Of a stretch of 64,000 bases of DNA, positions 1 to 11,200 are shown piece after piece. A program made the position numbers and the translations under genes. The stretch's first letter is position 1; each line of letters begins with the position of its first letter. Under the pieces are notes generated by a model. The model was not told the origin of the DNA and ran no database searches. It saw only the letters and a list, made by a program, of their open reading frames with translations. The DNA comes from Halocaridina rubra. Taxonomy: Eukaryota > Arthropoda > Malacostraca > Decapoda > Atyidae. The stretch is taken from contig JAXCGZ010007569.1 in the NCBI GenBank assembly GCA_037179515.1, positions 107,001-171,000 on the forward strand. Reading direction: 5' to 3'.

Positions 1-445
1 GTCATGATATCAGTTGTACTTGATATTTGTGAAATGTTTTCGTGACCCTGAAATATTGTATGTTATAGCAAGAATATTAGGTGTTTGTGTGTGTTAAGGG
101 AATAATATTTATATTAATATGTGACAATACTGTATTCTGCTGTCCAGTTTGTGAGGAGAGTAACTGGGTTTAGCTGGGGTTAAGTGCAGTCTATTTGTGG
201 TGAACCAGGCATCTTATACTATCGTATAGCTGGAGGAGGTATGTTGTAAAAGTGTATTAAATAGGGGAGAGAAAAGGAACTGGGAATTTTTCACTTTGCA
301 TTGTAATCCCATGGAGAGTCAAGTCATACAAGAGAGTTTTTAACAGTGCAAAAGCTGTAGTTTAGTATTCTAATTTCAATGTGTATTCAAAATTGGTTTC
401 AAAAGATATTAATGTATCTTACCAAAGTCTCTATTTTTTTCACAG

Positions 446-627
446 GTGAAATGAAGACCAAGATTGAGCAAGCTTTATTAGATATGACAAGATTCCCGCA
501 TTGGAAAGAACAATTGAATTCTTTTAGTATATCATGTTATCGGCCAACTTCCTCAGACTCATATTTAGAAGTTATGTCAATTTTAGAAGCCACTAAATCA
601 CTTACCTTAGAAGAAACCTATTATTGA
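446..627 (+). CDS. Probable terminal coding exon of an unrecognised gene
   Basis: An open frame begins directly after a good 3' splice site (pyrimidine-rich tract ending CACAG at 441-445) and runs to TGA at 625-627, giving about 60 residues. The peptide carries KTKIEQALLDMTRF and ends LEETYY. Its composition is mixed and polar, unlike translated AT-rich intergenic DNA, and no repeat similarity was noticed. It would be the last exon of a plus-strand gene whose earlier exons lie before the window or in 1-440. I do not recognise the family and assign no function. A chance open frame after a cryptic acceptor remains possible. Confidence 0.4.
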
Positions 628-1730
628 CATAGAGTAATTAATATGGTTATTAATTACAGATTAGCATTTGCTTTTTATAGTAATGAGCTTCCATTCTGCA
701 TTTCCGTATTGTTTTTGGTAATGAAATTTGTAGGTTTTTTTATTGTTTTCTTAAAGTTTGTTATATTTATCTTATAAATAACTGTCTATCGTTTTTATAT
801 GAAAATGCTCTGATGCATTTTATTGCTTAAGCGAGAGATTATTATTTTTATGTAATGAGCAATTGATTTTCAACCAGCAATTTACATTATCTTTTTTTTT
901 TCAGTACCCTGATTAAGATTGATGGCGAATTAATTTACTTTTTATTTTATTTTATTTATTTTTTTTTTTCAGCAATTTCTTATATTATTTTCATGACTTT
1001 TAGTATACAGGAGCATACATAGTTTATGGTTGTTTGTGGATATAAGAAGATCCATTGAAAGGGTAAAAAGTGTGTAAGAAAAAAAAGGAAAAATTCGTAG
1101 AAAGTGATAAGTTAACTTTGTTAAACGTCAGTGAGCTACACCAATCCCATACATTGGGCATGACTGGACAGGTAGCCGACAGACACTTCACCGAACAGAT
1201 ATCTGGCTGAATGTAAATTTGGCTGAAAATTAATAGACTGAATGAACAACTGTTATTTTTTTTTTATTGTGATACATATATAAAATATGCAAGTTGAAAA
1301 TTTTTTCAAAATCACTTTCAACTTTTAACAGGTTAGGGTATGAAAATGAAAGGGATGTTACGAAGAAGCAAAATAAAAAAAAAATAAAAATTAGAATTAG
1401 AAACAAATTCAAATGACCACATGAACATTAGCCTAAATGTCCATCCAGCCAGGTATCCAATCAGTGAATTATATATTGGCCATATGTCTGGGAGTGATGA
1501 TGGAACTTGGGAATACTAGAGATCCTGAGGTCTTGGTCTTGAAATGAACACAGGTATGGGCTTTGCCTTGTCTGAGTTATTTACGGCATGCATTTGCATT
1601 AAGCTACTTAGTATAATGAGAATGTAACAGTAATATTGTTGAGTGATCCCTGTCTTACAGGGAAACTTCATATTTTCAGAAGAAGGAAAAGTTAGTAATA
1701 TTAGCTATTTGATTTTCACTGAAAATGAAT
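628..1730. other. AT-rich intergenic DNA, nothing recognised
   Basis: No coding frame with sensible composition, no RNA gene and no clear repeat was seen. It would hold the 3'UTR of the 446-627 exon if that gene is real. Short T and A runs (890-902, 960-970, 1257-1265, 1374-1386) are the only simple structure. Confidence 0.4.
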
Positions 1731-1734
1731 TGAA

Positions 1735-1990
1735 TCATTTAAGGAAGTTGCAGGTGAATATTGGTAAATTTAATGTCATGAGATGCATGAGGAGAGTTAT
1801 GTTGGCAGATTGAATGTAGGAGTGAATGGGAAGTTGCTTGAAGAAGTTGAGAGAAGTATCTGGAGTCACATGTATCAAGGAGTGGACGAGTGGATGTAGA
1901 GGTAAATCACTGAGTGCAGGAAGCAAGTATATGTTTAGATGGGTTGAAAAGTGTAATGAGAAATAGATATTTGGGAATGAATGCCAACTC
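1735..1990 (+). mobile_element. Decayed RTE-like LINE fragment, end of RT domain
   Basis: Plus-strand translation across several stops gives remnants such as VMRC, followed by an LNG-like stretch and a KLREV stretch. These match the layout after the FADD box of endonuclease/RT elements of the kind whose RT contains a FMDLEKxYDRVD box, also seen at 53.8-54.6 kb. No open frame remains. It lies head to head with a minus-strand piece of the same family at 2060-3050. Family placement is from pattern recognition only. Confidence 0.4.
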
Positions 1991-2059
1991 TCTTACACGC
2001 TCTACTATTTATGTAAAAAAAAATTGACCACATTAATTTTATTTTTTCGTCGTCACTAC

Positions 2060-3050
2060 AATTCAAAATGCTTCTATATCATCCTTGTTGTACGCGTTAA
2101 AGTTCATTAAAGGATAAGAAGTGTCATTACAATTCTCTAGGAACTTCTCACACACCTATCATATCACAAACATTTGATCAATACAACCTCTGCCTTTTCT
2201 GAATCCATTCTGTTCTTCCCGGATCATTCTCTCAGTTCCTTACCTAATGCTCTCAGTCCTCACTTCCATATACATTACTAACTACACTTGGTTATCAAAT
2301 TCCTCTAGATCTACTCTACATCCATACGTATCTCCCTTTCCTTTATAAAAAGGTACTACACATTCAACTGGGACGTTCCCTTTCCTGAAACATACATTAA
2401 ACAACCCTGCTGTCCAGTCCACTATTATCTCGCCATCTTTTTACAAAAATTCTACATGACTACTTAAGCCTGGTAATTTACCAACTTGTATTACTTTCAG
2501 TCCCATATGTAACTCCTTTCTCGTAATTTTACCGTCACTCCTCACCTATCACTGGCTTTCTCCATGCATCTCACACAGCAACAATCACTGCTTCTATTAT
2601 CTTCCACAGTCAGCAGTTCCTTATTTACTTAGCCCATTTCACTCTGACCTTAATCTCATCCAATAACAATTGACCCATCTGCCACTCTCACCCTCTCTTC
2701 CACTACAAGACTCACCTATTTGCTCCTTTTTTTTACTTCCTTCATTTTATTCCTTTAAAAATAATTAAGACAAGCATCTACCCCTTCTCTTATTCACTTT
2801 TCTCTTTGCCTCTCTGAAAATGTACTTTGCTAAGCTCCTCTTTGCTCTATACCCTTTCATGTGCCTTCACACTTCCTGTTTGCTAACATAACTCATATGC
2901 ACACATTTTTTTCAGCCACTTCCACACTCACATCTTAATTCCTTCATTCATATCCATCCATTCATCTCATCCCGCATACTACCTCTTTACACTTCAGAAC
3001 TTCCTTCTCAAAACACTTCCACTCCCTCCACGACCTGTCTGATCACACAG
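2060..3050 (-). mobile_element. Decayed RTE-like LINE fragment, RT and upstream linker
   Basis: Reverse-strand translation around 2140-2215 gives an EEQNGFRKGRGCIDQMFVI-like block, the conserved RT segment that also appears at 53.8-54.2 kb as QSGFRRGRGCVYQVFVV. Further upstream on the minus strand (2750-3000) is a lysine/arginine-rich linker typical of the region between endonuclease and RT. Many stops and frameshifts make it a pseudogene. It abuts the 3' tail of the Jockey-like LINE at 3058. Confidence 0.55.
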
Positions 3051-3057
3051 TCTATAT

Positions 3058-3058
3058 T

Positions 3059-3093
<35 letters not shown>

Positions 3094-4410
3094 TGTGTGA
3101 CACTGGGACAGGCAAAAACTCCCCTTATCAATAAAGGCCCGGGCACGAGAAAATACCAAGACAAAGGAAAAGCAAAAGGTTAAGGACAAGGCAGAGCTGA
3201 GCTAATGTAACACAAAGGAAAACAACAGACAGAAAAAAAACAGTCAAAGTACAGAGGACCCAGAGATATGGAGGACTAGGCCCTGATATGACAATAGATC
3301 TGCTTTTTGAAGGATGACAGGTCATGAGAATTAAGAAAGACAGAAGGAGGAAGAGAGTTCCAGAGTCTGGAGGTAGATGGGAAGCAGCAGTCGCTGCACC
3401 GACCAATCCACGAGCTTTAAATCTCCACACACTTATCTGTGAGATGAGGCTGCTTGGCGAGTCTTACGCGGCCTCGGCAGTGGGGGGGATGCAACTCGCC
3501 AACTCATCAGAGCAGCGATGGAAGTAGTAGCGATAGAAAAGAGGAAGGGAAGATACCGTACGGTGAAGAGAGAGAGAATCCAGATTAGAAGTAAAAAAAG
3601 GATCATTAATGAGTCTGACTGCCTTAGATTCAACCCTATCTAGGAGATAAGTATGAGAAGAAGCACCCCAGATGTGTGAGCAGTATTCTAAGCAGGGACA
3701 AATAAGACCTTTATAAATTTTAAGTAACCGTAGAGGAAAAGTAATGATGAAAACGAAACCAAACCCCCAATTTTTGGGATGAAGATTTAGAAATTTGGAT
3801 TATGTGAATCCTCCTAGACAAGTTGGTGGCTAAATGGATTCCTAATATGTTGATAGAATTAAGAAGGTAAATTTCGTTAGTTTCAAAGACAATAGGTTTA
3901 TCAGAAGGGGAAGAAGATAAAGAGAAAGCCAGAAACTGTCTTGGAGGCATTGATTTTAACTAAATTTTGAGTACTCCGCTCAGATACTCTGCAAATCGGA
4001 GTTGAGAGTAGAAGAAAGACTTATACGAGACTGATTACGAGTAGCAGATGAAGGTTGAGAAGAAAAGGAAGAGGAAAAGTGAAGGGTAGAATCATCAGCA
4101 AAGGCATGGAGAACAGAGAAAGATGGGGATTGTAGAAGATCATTGATGAAGAGAAGGAACGGAGTAGGTGAAAGAACAGAGCCCTGTGGAACACCACTGG
4201 TAACAGAGAAAGGGCTAGATGTCGCACCATCAACAACTACATATACAAAATGCTCAGTAAGAAAACTGGAAATCAGAGAACAGAAAGAAGGGGTAAAGCC
4301 ATAGGCAGGGAGTTTGGCCAACAGAAGGTTGAGCCAGACTCTGTCAAAAGCCTTAGAGATATCAAGGGCAACGACAAAGGATTCCCCATAGTTCCTCAAA
4401 GATGACCATA
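3058..4410 (-). mobile_element. 5'-truncated Jockey-like LINE (family A), copy 1
   Basis: The minus strand encodes the RT core at 3980-4399, with VALDISKAFDRVW, a SGVPQGSVLSP box and HAFADDST (the catalytic FADD). Downstream are frameshifted C-terminal pieces with an LNLRQSDSLM-like block and a conserved 3'UTR. The 3' end is a 23-base T run on the plus strand (a poly-A tail on the minus strand), with a (GT)n run just inside it at about 3081-3098. It is 5'-truncated near 4410. Four other copies in the window share the same 3' end (33.5, 41.8, 52.9 and 54.8 kb). Frameshifts and stops make it non-autonomous. Clade assignment to Jockey or its relatives rests on RT motifs only. Confidence 0.8.
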
Positions 4411-5100
4411 CATGAGTAAGATAGGGCTAGGATTTCACCAGGAAACCATATCTGAAATCATTTGTCTGTGGATCCCCCTGTACTTTTTTAGAAGTCTATA
4501 TTATATCTTGTCACTTTTTTTTTCTTTCTTTTTACTGTTCTTCAATATCTCCTCTCTCCTTTTGTCATGTTCAGTTTAAACATCAAGTTTTCTCTCATTA
4601 ACATTTTTTCCACACCACACCATACATATTTAGATGTGAACGCTAAGGCACCAGCTCTGTCTACTGTCTTCTATGACCCCCATTTCATCACAGTAAGAAA
4701 AATATTGAGGGTAGCCTGCAGTCCCCTACATCCCTATCCTTTATAGATCCTTCCTACGAAATGCGCACACACATGGCATTTGCCCTGAATATCTAGATGC
4801 CTTTTAAAATTATGCCTAGTGGTGACGGAAACAAAACCCTAATCTCATATTCCCTAAATATGATAGTCATGTTTGAAAATGAGAATATATACATACTAGC
4901 TTATTTCCATTTGCCTATAAGCATAATATTTTGTGTAAAATGTACACAACAGTCTTCTTTGTAATAAATTTCATAATAGCCACATTAGTAATAATCACCC
5001 TATATTTTGGAGAGCAACTATTGCCCTTATGTTGTGTGTGTTGTAGAAGCTAACTAATGGGGATAAGATGATAAACTGCTGGCATTCCCTCCTTCCCCCC
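4411..5100. other. Intergenic DNA, no gene recognised
   Basis: Between a truncated LINE and the poly-T run at 5104-5122. No coding frame, RNA gene or clear repeat could be supported. Confidence 0.35.
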
Positions 5101-5196
5101 ATTTTTTTTTTTTTTTTTTTTATACAAAGCGACTGCCAGAGGTATGAATGGAAATAATATCTCGGTATAATAGAGGAGAATAAAAATAGACTTACC

Positions 5197-5340
5197 TTTC
5201 ATAATAAAAAAGCTAGGTATGATATATGCAAATGCAGTGGGCATATTGATCCAATAATAAAATGTAAAACTTGGATAGTGTATGTTATTCCACAACAGCT
5301 GAGCTCTAGCTCTTATCTGGTCCACATCGATTCTTTTCAT
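5197..5340 (-). CDS. Weak candidate small exon downstream of LARS1
   Basis: An ATG at 5338-5340 opens a frame of about 48 residues. It starts MKRIDVDQIRARAQ, continues with a tyrosine/isoleucine-rich hydrophobic stretch (MPTAFAYIIPSFFIM) and reaches a consensus 5' splice site, AAAG followed by GTAAGT, near 5197. The first half has higher GC and more mixed amino acids than the surroundings. It lies just after the LARS1 stop and its poly-A signal on the same strand, so it could be the first exon of a separate small membrane-protein gene. I do not recognise it, no partner exon was identified, and it may be chance. Confidence 0.25.
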
Positions 5341-5423
5341 GGAAATACCAGAAAAACTTAAATGGTATCAAGGATATTTACAAATAAAATTGCAATTATA
5401 AACAAATGTGTTATGGTAAGCAA

Positions 5424-5429
5424 TTTATT
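5424..5429 (-). terminator. LARS1: AATAAA poly-A signal of LARS1
   Basis: On the minus strand an AATAAA hexamer lies about 11 bases after the LARS1 stop codon. It implies a very short 3'UTR ending near 5400. Confidence 0.5.
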
Positions 5430-5439
5430 GCAAAATATA

Positions 5440-8257
5440 TCAATAAATAATGAATATTAATTTCGAACCAAAAGGAGACGAGGATCCATTTGCAGTCATG
5501 AACACACTGCTCTCCTTAAGAATAAACTTGACTTCATCACCAATTTTCTCTGTCCCCAACAATGGATCAGCAAGATTTGGAATCATGCGAGGGCCAAGCA
5601 AGGGATCCTTGTATCTATGAAGAGAAACAGTCATAGATGGCTTAACGGCACGTTCTTGACGTCTCAAACGAGCAAGTACTGTGTCAACAGTGTCATTATC
5701 ATACACTGGAAGTTGGTAAGTAAAGAGCCCAGTGTGGGGCTGTGGGTTCATAAAGGTCAGCTCAACATTTGGTGCATTTGAAAAGGTTAAAAATGGTTCC
5801 CCTGGTACAACTTCTTCCTGAGTACGCTCACTCTCACAATCTTCTGTCCATTTAGTTTCAACTCCTTCCAGGTCTAATGTTCCACGTAGGAAATCGATAT
5901 TTTCCTCGAGAATACCACGTTCATCAAAGTCGAGGGTATTCCTTAGAGCACTTTCTCCCATTGTATTCATTCTTTCTCTAACTGCCTGAGCAAATGGCAT
6001 AGCCTTTTTCATGTACTTTTTTAAATCCGAATTGCTCCCTAAAGCCTTTGATATAACCTTATTATCTGGCAGGCTATTGCCATTAGACTTAAACAGATCG
6101 TGCATTGTGGATAAAATTATGCTCTGCCATTTAGGAAAAGTCTTGGCAACCCATATAATGCCATGTGAAGGTGCCAGAATTGGTACATTATCTCGCTTGC
6201 CTTTGGGAGGCGTCATGTATGACTTCAGACGCAGTCTGAATCTATGTGAAGCATCAGCCAGGTATTCAGACGATTTTATAAGGGCAAGATTGGGTTCATC
6301 AGTTGTTGGCCACTGTGCATGCAAGATTGAAGTAGAATTGCCAAGAATATTACGCCAAACATAATCACAAATATGAGGACATATAGGAGCTAGAATAAGA
6401 ACTTGAGTTCTTAAGTATCTGGAAACAAGATCCCAATGCAGGCCAGTCTGAACTTGAGCTCTTTCTCGATATTGATGGAAAAGGTTGCTGTATTCAAAAA
6501 ATCCTGTCCGTAGAGCTTCCTTAAACATCATGGTCTTGTAATTTTCATCTGTCTCGCGTATTTTCAGGTTCATCTCTGAGACGAACATCTGATCATTTAT
6601 AGTAAATGTACCTCCAGTGCGCATTGAATCTTTTTCTTCACAGAGCTCTTTAGTCAATTCAACAAATGTCCACAACCTCAAAACACCTGAATCAGCAACC
6701 TGGGTTTCAAAGTTAGCATCCTCTACAGAATCCCCAGCGTTTGCAAGAGCCAGGCGCATGCCATCTGCACCATAATTATCGAGTGCATCTGTGAGAGTCA
6801 TGAAATTACCCGTTGACTTAGACATCTTTTCTGAGTTCAGAAGTAAGTGTCCATTGGCACGAACTCCTCTAGGCCATTTGTCATCCTGTGTTGGCCATAT
6901 AGCTGTGTGATTATATAAGTAATAGGTTAAATGGTTAGGCACAAGATCCTTGCCTGACACCCTAAGATCTACGGGATACCAATAGGTGAATTCCTGTCGC
7001 ATTTTTACTAGAAAGTCTTTCTTAATATTTGTCTTCGGAAGTGAGTCTGTCTGACAAAATACATAATCCCAAATGTCAGGTGTCATTTGGTCAGGAGTGA
7101 TCCCATACTGTTTATTTGTTGTGCCATAAACATCCTCGTGCAAAATATGTGCCACTGTGTAGTAAGCCATATATATTGTGGAATCAGAAAGTGATTCAAT
7201 AAGCCATTTGTCATCCCAAGGTAGCCTCGTTCCAAGACCATATGTTCTAGAACAAGCATGACCTTTAAGCCAGTCCAATGTAGCGTCAAAATTACGTCGA
7301 ACCTCCTCGTGATAGGTTTCCATTACATCCAAGTTCTTCTGAGCTTCAGCTCTCCACACTGTTTCACCATAGTCAAGATACCATTGATCACAAAGTGCTA
7401 CAACACATTCATCTCCAGATCTGGATATAATTTGTTTCTCTGGTTCCTGGTAGGTTATAGCCTCCTTTTTCTTAATTAGTATTTCCTGAATCCCTTTCTT
7501 AACATCTTGAACTTTTTTACCTTTAAAGTCTCCAACTATAAGGATACCTTCATAGAAGCCATGTAGATAAACTTTTTCTTTTGCTTCTACGAGTTTGTCT
7601 CGATCGTTCTGAGACTTAATACCCATTGCCTGACAAACTGATGGTGCACTAAGAGTGCCATACTCAGGAACATCAATGATAGGAATGGGTTCTACATTTA
7701 CCATTTCCTCAGTTATACCATACTTCTCACGCAGAGCTGCTTTGTTCTTCAGATCCATGAGAGCAGCAAAATCATCTGGAGCATCTGATGGGACAGATGT
7801 TACAACTCCTGTGCCCTTTTCCTCTTTCACAGTCAACATTGGCAGGGTGTAGATTGTAGTGTAACTTGTAAGTGGCGCAGATAGCTTTAACCCCATTAAC
7901 TCGTAACCTTTAATCTCTAATAAAGGGTTGACTTCATCATCTTTACTCAACATTCCTTGATAAGCTATATTTTTTGCTGCCCTTCTTGTGCAAACAATAA
8001 CTACCCCATCTTTTGTTTCCACAGCAATGTATGTCAAATCTGGACCAATCCAGCAGTTGGTTTGACCATACATTGTCTCAGGTCTTAGTGTAGCTGCCAC
8101 AAGAAACACAGGTCTAGGTGACAAAGAAGCCAATTTACCTTTTAATTCCTGCACTCTCATCTTGATAAGTGTGTACTCCTGTGGCCCAACCCCCTCCCCT
8201 GTGGAACGGTCATGATCCATGCAAGGCTGCCCATCCTTGGGAGAGTAAATAGTGAAC
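5440..8257 (-). CDS. LARS1: LARS1 coding exon 5 (last, 2.8 kb)
   Basis: Acceptor CTCCACAG, then [17 protein letters not shown]. It continues without interruption through the CP1 editing domain, the second half of the Rossmann fold, KMSKS, the anticodon-binding domain and the C-terminal domain, to a TAA at 5440-5442. It is one very long exon with no intron across about 938 codons. An ATG at 8218-8220 opens the longest plain reading frame but is internal to the protein. Confidence 0.95.
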
Positions 8258-11200
8258 CTGTGGAGTAATACAGGATTCAGTAATCTGTATTTTGGTAAAC
8301 ATTTTTCTGATTTGTCAAAATGTAAAATGCGAACTAACGAGTTTTAAAGTATATGTTAATAAGGAATGCTATAGCCAATCACAGCAAAATGACAGGAGAG
8401 AAATAAAACTGTGAGACTGTATGTGCATAACAGAGGATAATTGCATTTATGGTACTATATTTAAGTAGCTTTGTGTATATTATTAATATCCTCTATGCAC
8501 AAGTAAAACTGGCAATACATACTATACTTTATTCATTTTAATTTTGGGCAAGGAGGTGCACAGAAAGAATACCACCCTTGTATGGTACTGTATAACCCAA
8601 TAAAAGGAATAGGGAAGAAAGGTGGCTCCCAAAAACTTTTCTAGCCACTCAAAACAACTAACAGGATGGGGGCATGATAGAGCCCTGTTGTCTCCATTCT
8701 TTAGTAATACTGTATATACAAATGCTCTGCTGATTCTATGCGCAATATAGTGTGATATTGAAAGGAATCAATGGGTAATTTAAGACAAAATATTCGCATT
8801 CTTTTTACAAGTTTACTACATTTTGCAATACCTCATTTCTCTCATTTGGTTTTTCAAGGCTGCTTTTGAGTAAAATTTAATTCAAGAATTAATACGCTTT
8901 AAGGTAAATAACAAAATACTTCTAGAGTTGCAGAAAAAAACAGTAAATTCAGTCCAAAACTAATGACAAAATTGTCATACTTGCAATACAATAATAATTA
9001 CTTTTATGGCAATATTTTTACATGAAATTTACGAGTTATAATATCAGTTTCTGACTAATATTGGATACTAACACTTACTTACTTAAACAATATTACTAAT
9101 GTTTAAAGTAAAGTCATACTATGACAAGACATTATATTTAATATCTATAGCTAGACACAGACTTAAATCAATCTGAACTAACAGGAAACAAAAGTTTAAT
9201 TGATAACATTAACTATAAAAGTACGTTAAATTACTGAAACGCCATAAGAGAGCATCCTCACCTCTTTCCAAACTTGATCTTTCCTCTTTCTCTTAAACGA
9301 ATGAACTGCCACCTCACAAAAGCATCAAAATAGGGATTACGGTCAGTAGTAATAAACGATCTCCTCCAATCCACGTGAACTCCTACCCGCTTGAGATCTG
9401 ATATACAATGAGGAGGAAAATAACCGAGCCAGTGATCCTCATCAGTGAAGTGTTTGATTTCTTCATCATCAAGACCTAGACTTTTCATTATCTGCCACTG
9501 ATATTTTAGGCTTCCAGATTTTGCCATAGCTTTACTCTGAAGAAAAAGAAAACACTATAATTTATAGAGATGCTATGTCATTTAATGTCTCCCGAATCAG
9601 CATGAAAGAATATACATATTCTCAAATTCCAAAGCAACAGAATTTATGTTTGTGCAACGTAACACATACAATATGATAGAATATGCACCCAGAATCATCA
9701 ATCATGTTAGTTCTATAGTAAAAATAAATTTATCTGCCATAATGATTTCTTGTATACAGTATTCTGTAGCTTTACATATTTCTACCAAAATTTTACTCAG
9801 CCGCACCTTCTTGCCTTTCGATTTGTCTTTGATGGCAAAATCTGGAGCCTGAGCGGTTGCCTTGGTATCCTCTTCCTCTGGAAATTCAGGGGGACAGCCA
9901 TAATCCTTTAACTCCCTCTTTAGTTTGTCTGCACTGGCTTTAATAGGCATACCTGTAAAAATATACACATTCCTTTTAGATGATGCCATATCCTGTCCAT
10001 ATTTAAACAAAAACTGAAGGCCGCAGGTCCTCGTCATTTCCTGCCCTTCATCATCCCTTCCAACAGCTGGTATATGAAATAAAAAAATATTTCAAGGAAT
10101 TTTTATCAGTTCTTCACTTTCCTACCGTTTTTAGTCACCTCTTATGACAAACATATGGAATAAAAATAAGGTATTCTTCCTCTCTCACCTCCAAATAAAT
10201 AAATAAATAGTATATAAATACCAAAGTAAGTAAAAACAATTAATGCTACAGTGACCCAGGTTACACATTCAACTCATAAATGTCTTGCTTATACTTATCT
10301 TTACACAAGTAAAATCAACATTATAAATCGTACAAAACCTCATTACTTTAATAAAGTATGCAATTTTTCTCTGATCAGAGGTATCCGAAAAACATTCTAA
10401 TTGCTGTTGTGAACATACTTAAACTTTTTCAAGCAGGTTTTCTTGAATATTATATCTTAAAAAACTTCCCTTTGCTAATCCCTTTAATATTTCACATTAA
10501 ATTCTTGAGAAAACAAATCCTTTTTATATCAATCCAGAAAAAAAAAATGCGTCAACAGCTAATTTTTAACTTTATCGATGTTCACACTAATATGCTGGTA
10601 AATGTGATATGGCAATGTTTATAGAATTACAAATAATTTAAAACAATACTGTAATTTATATACAACTTAATGTCAGGCAAATATTATATATACAGTACTT
10701 GCCTGTGCAATGCAGTCCAAATGGAAACAGAGCACTTCTTCCCTTTCATTCGCTGATAGCCTACAGCAAACTGCAAGAAAACCAATCAAAAATTAATACT
10801 GTGAAGATCTTCGTTTTGAGCAAAAACAAAATTCATATAAATATGTTACACTTACTCTTACGATACATTACAAATGCTTAAGTTAAATATGGCAATATTT
10901 ATGGACACTAAAAAACCTAAACTCCAAAAAGCCTAACAATAATGACAATAATTTTCAACATCAATCATGGGAGACCAACTTCCATGTCAACAAGAAGTTT
11001 GTTCTCTCTTTCTCTCTCTAAAGTTGACTGAAACCTAATTACCTGAACGGTTCATACATTCTTTTCTTCATACCCAAGATGGTAGCAATCTACACTGCCG
11101 TTTTTATTAAACTACTTTAGCTCTAGATGAAACTATCTTCCATCTGCCAACATGATTTGGGATAAAATATTTTGCGTTTGGTCCTGATGGATATACAGTA

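Noticed and set aside
5440..8220. A stand-alone 926-residue protein starting at the ATG at 8220
   Set aside because: The upstream sequence continues the LARS1 reading frame to an acceptor at 8258 and joins earlier exons with the HIGH motif, so this ATG is internal.
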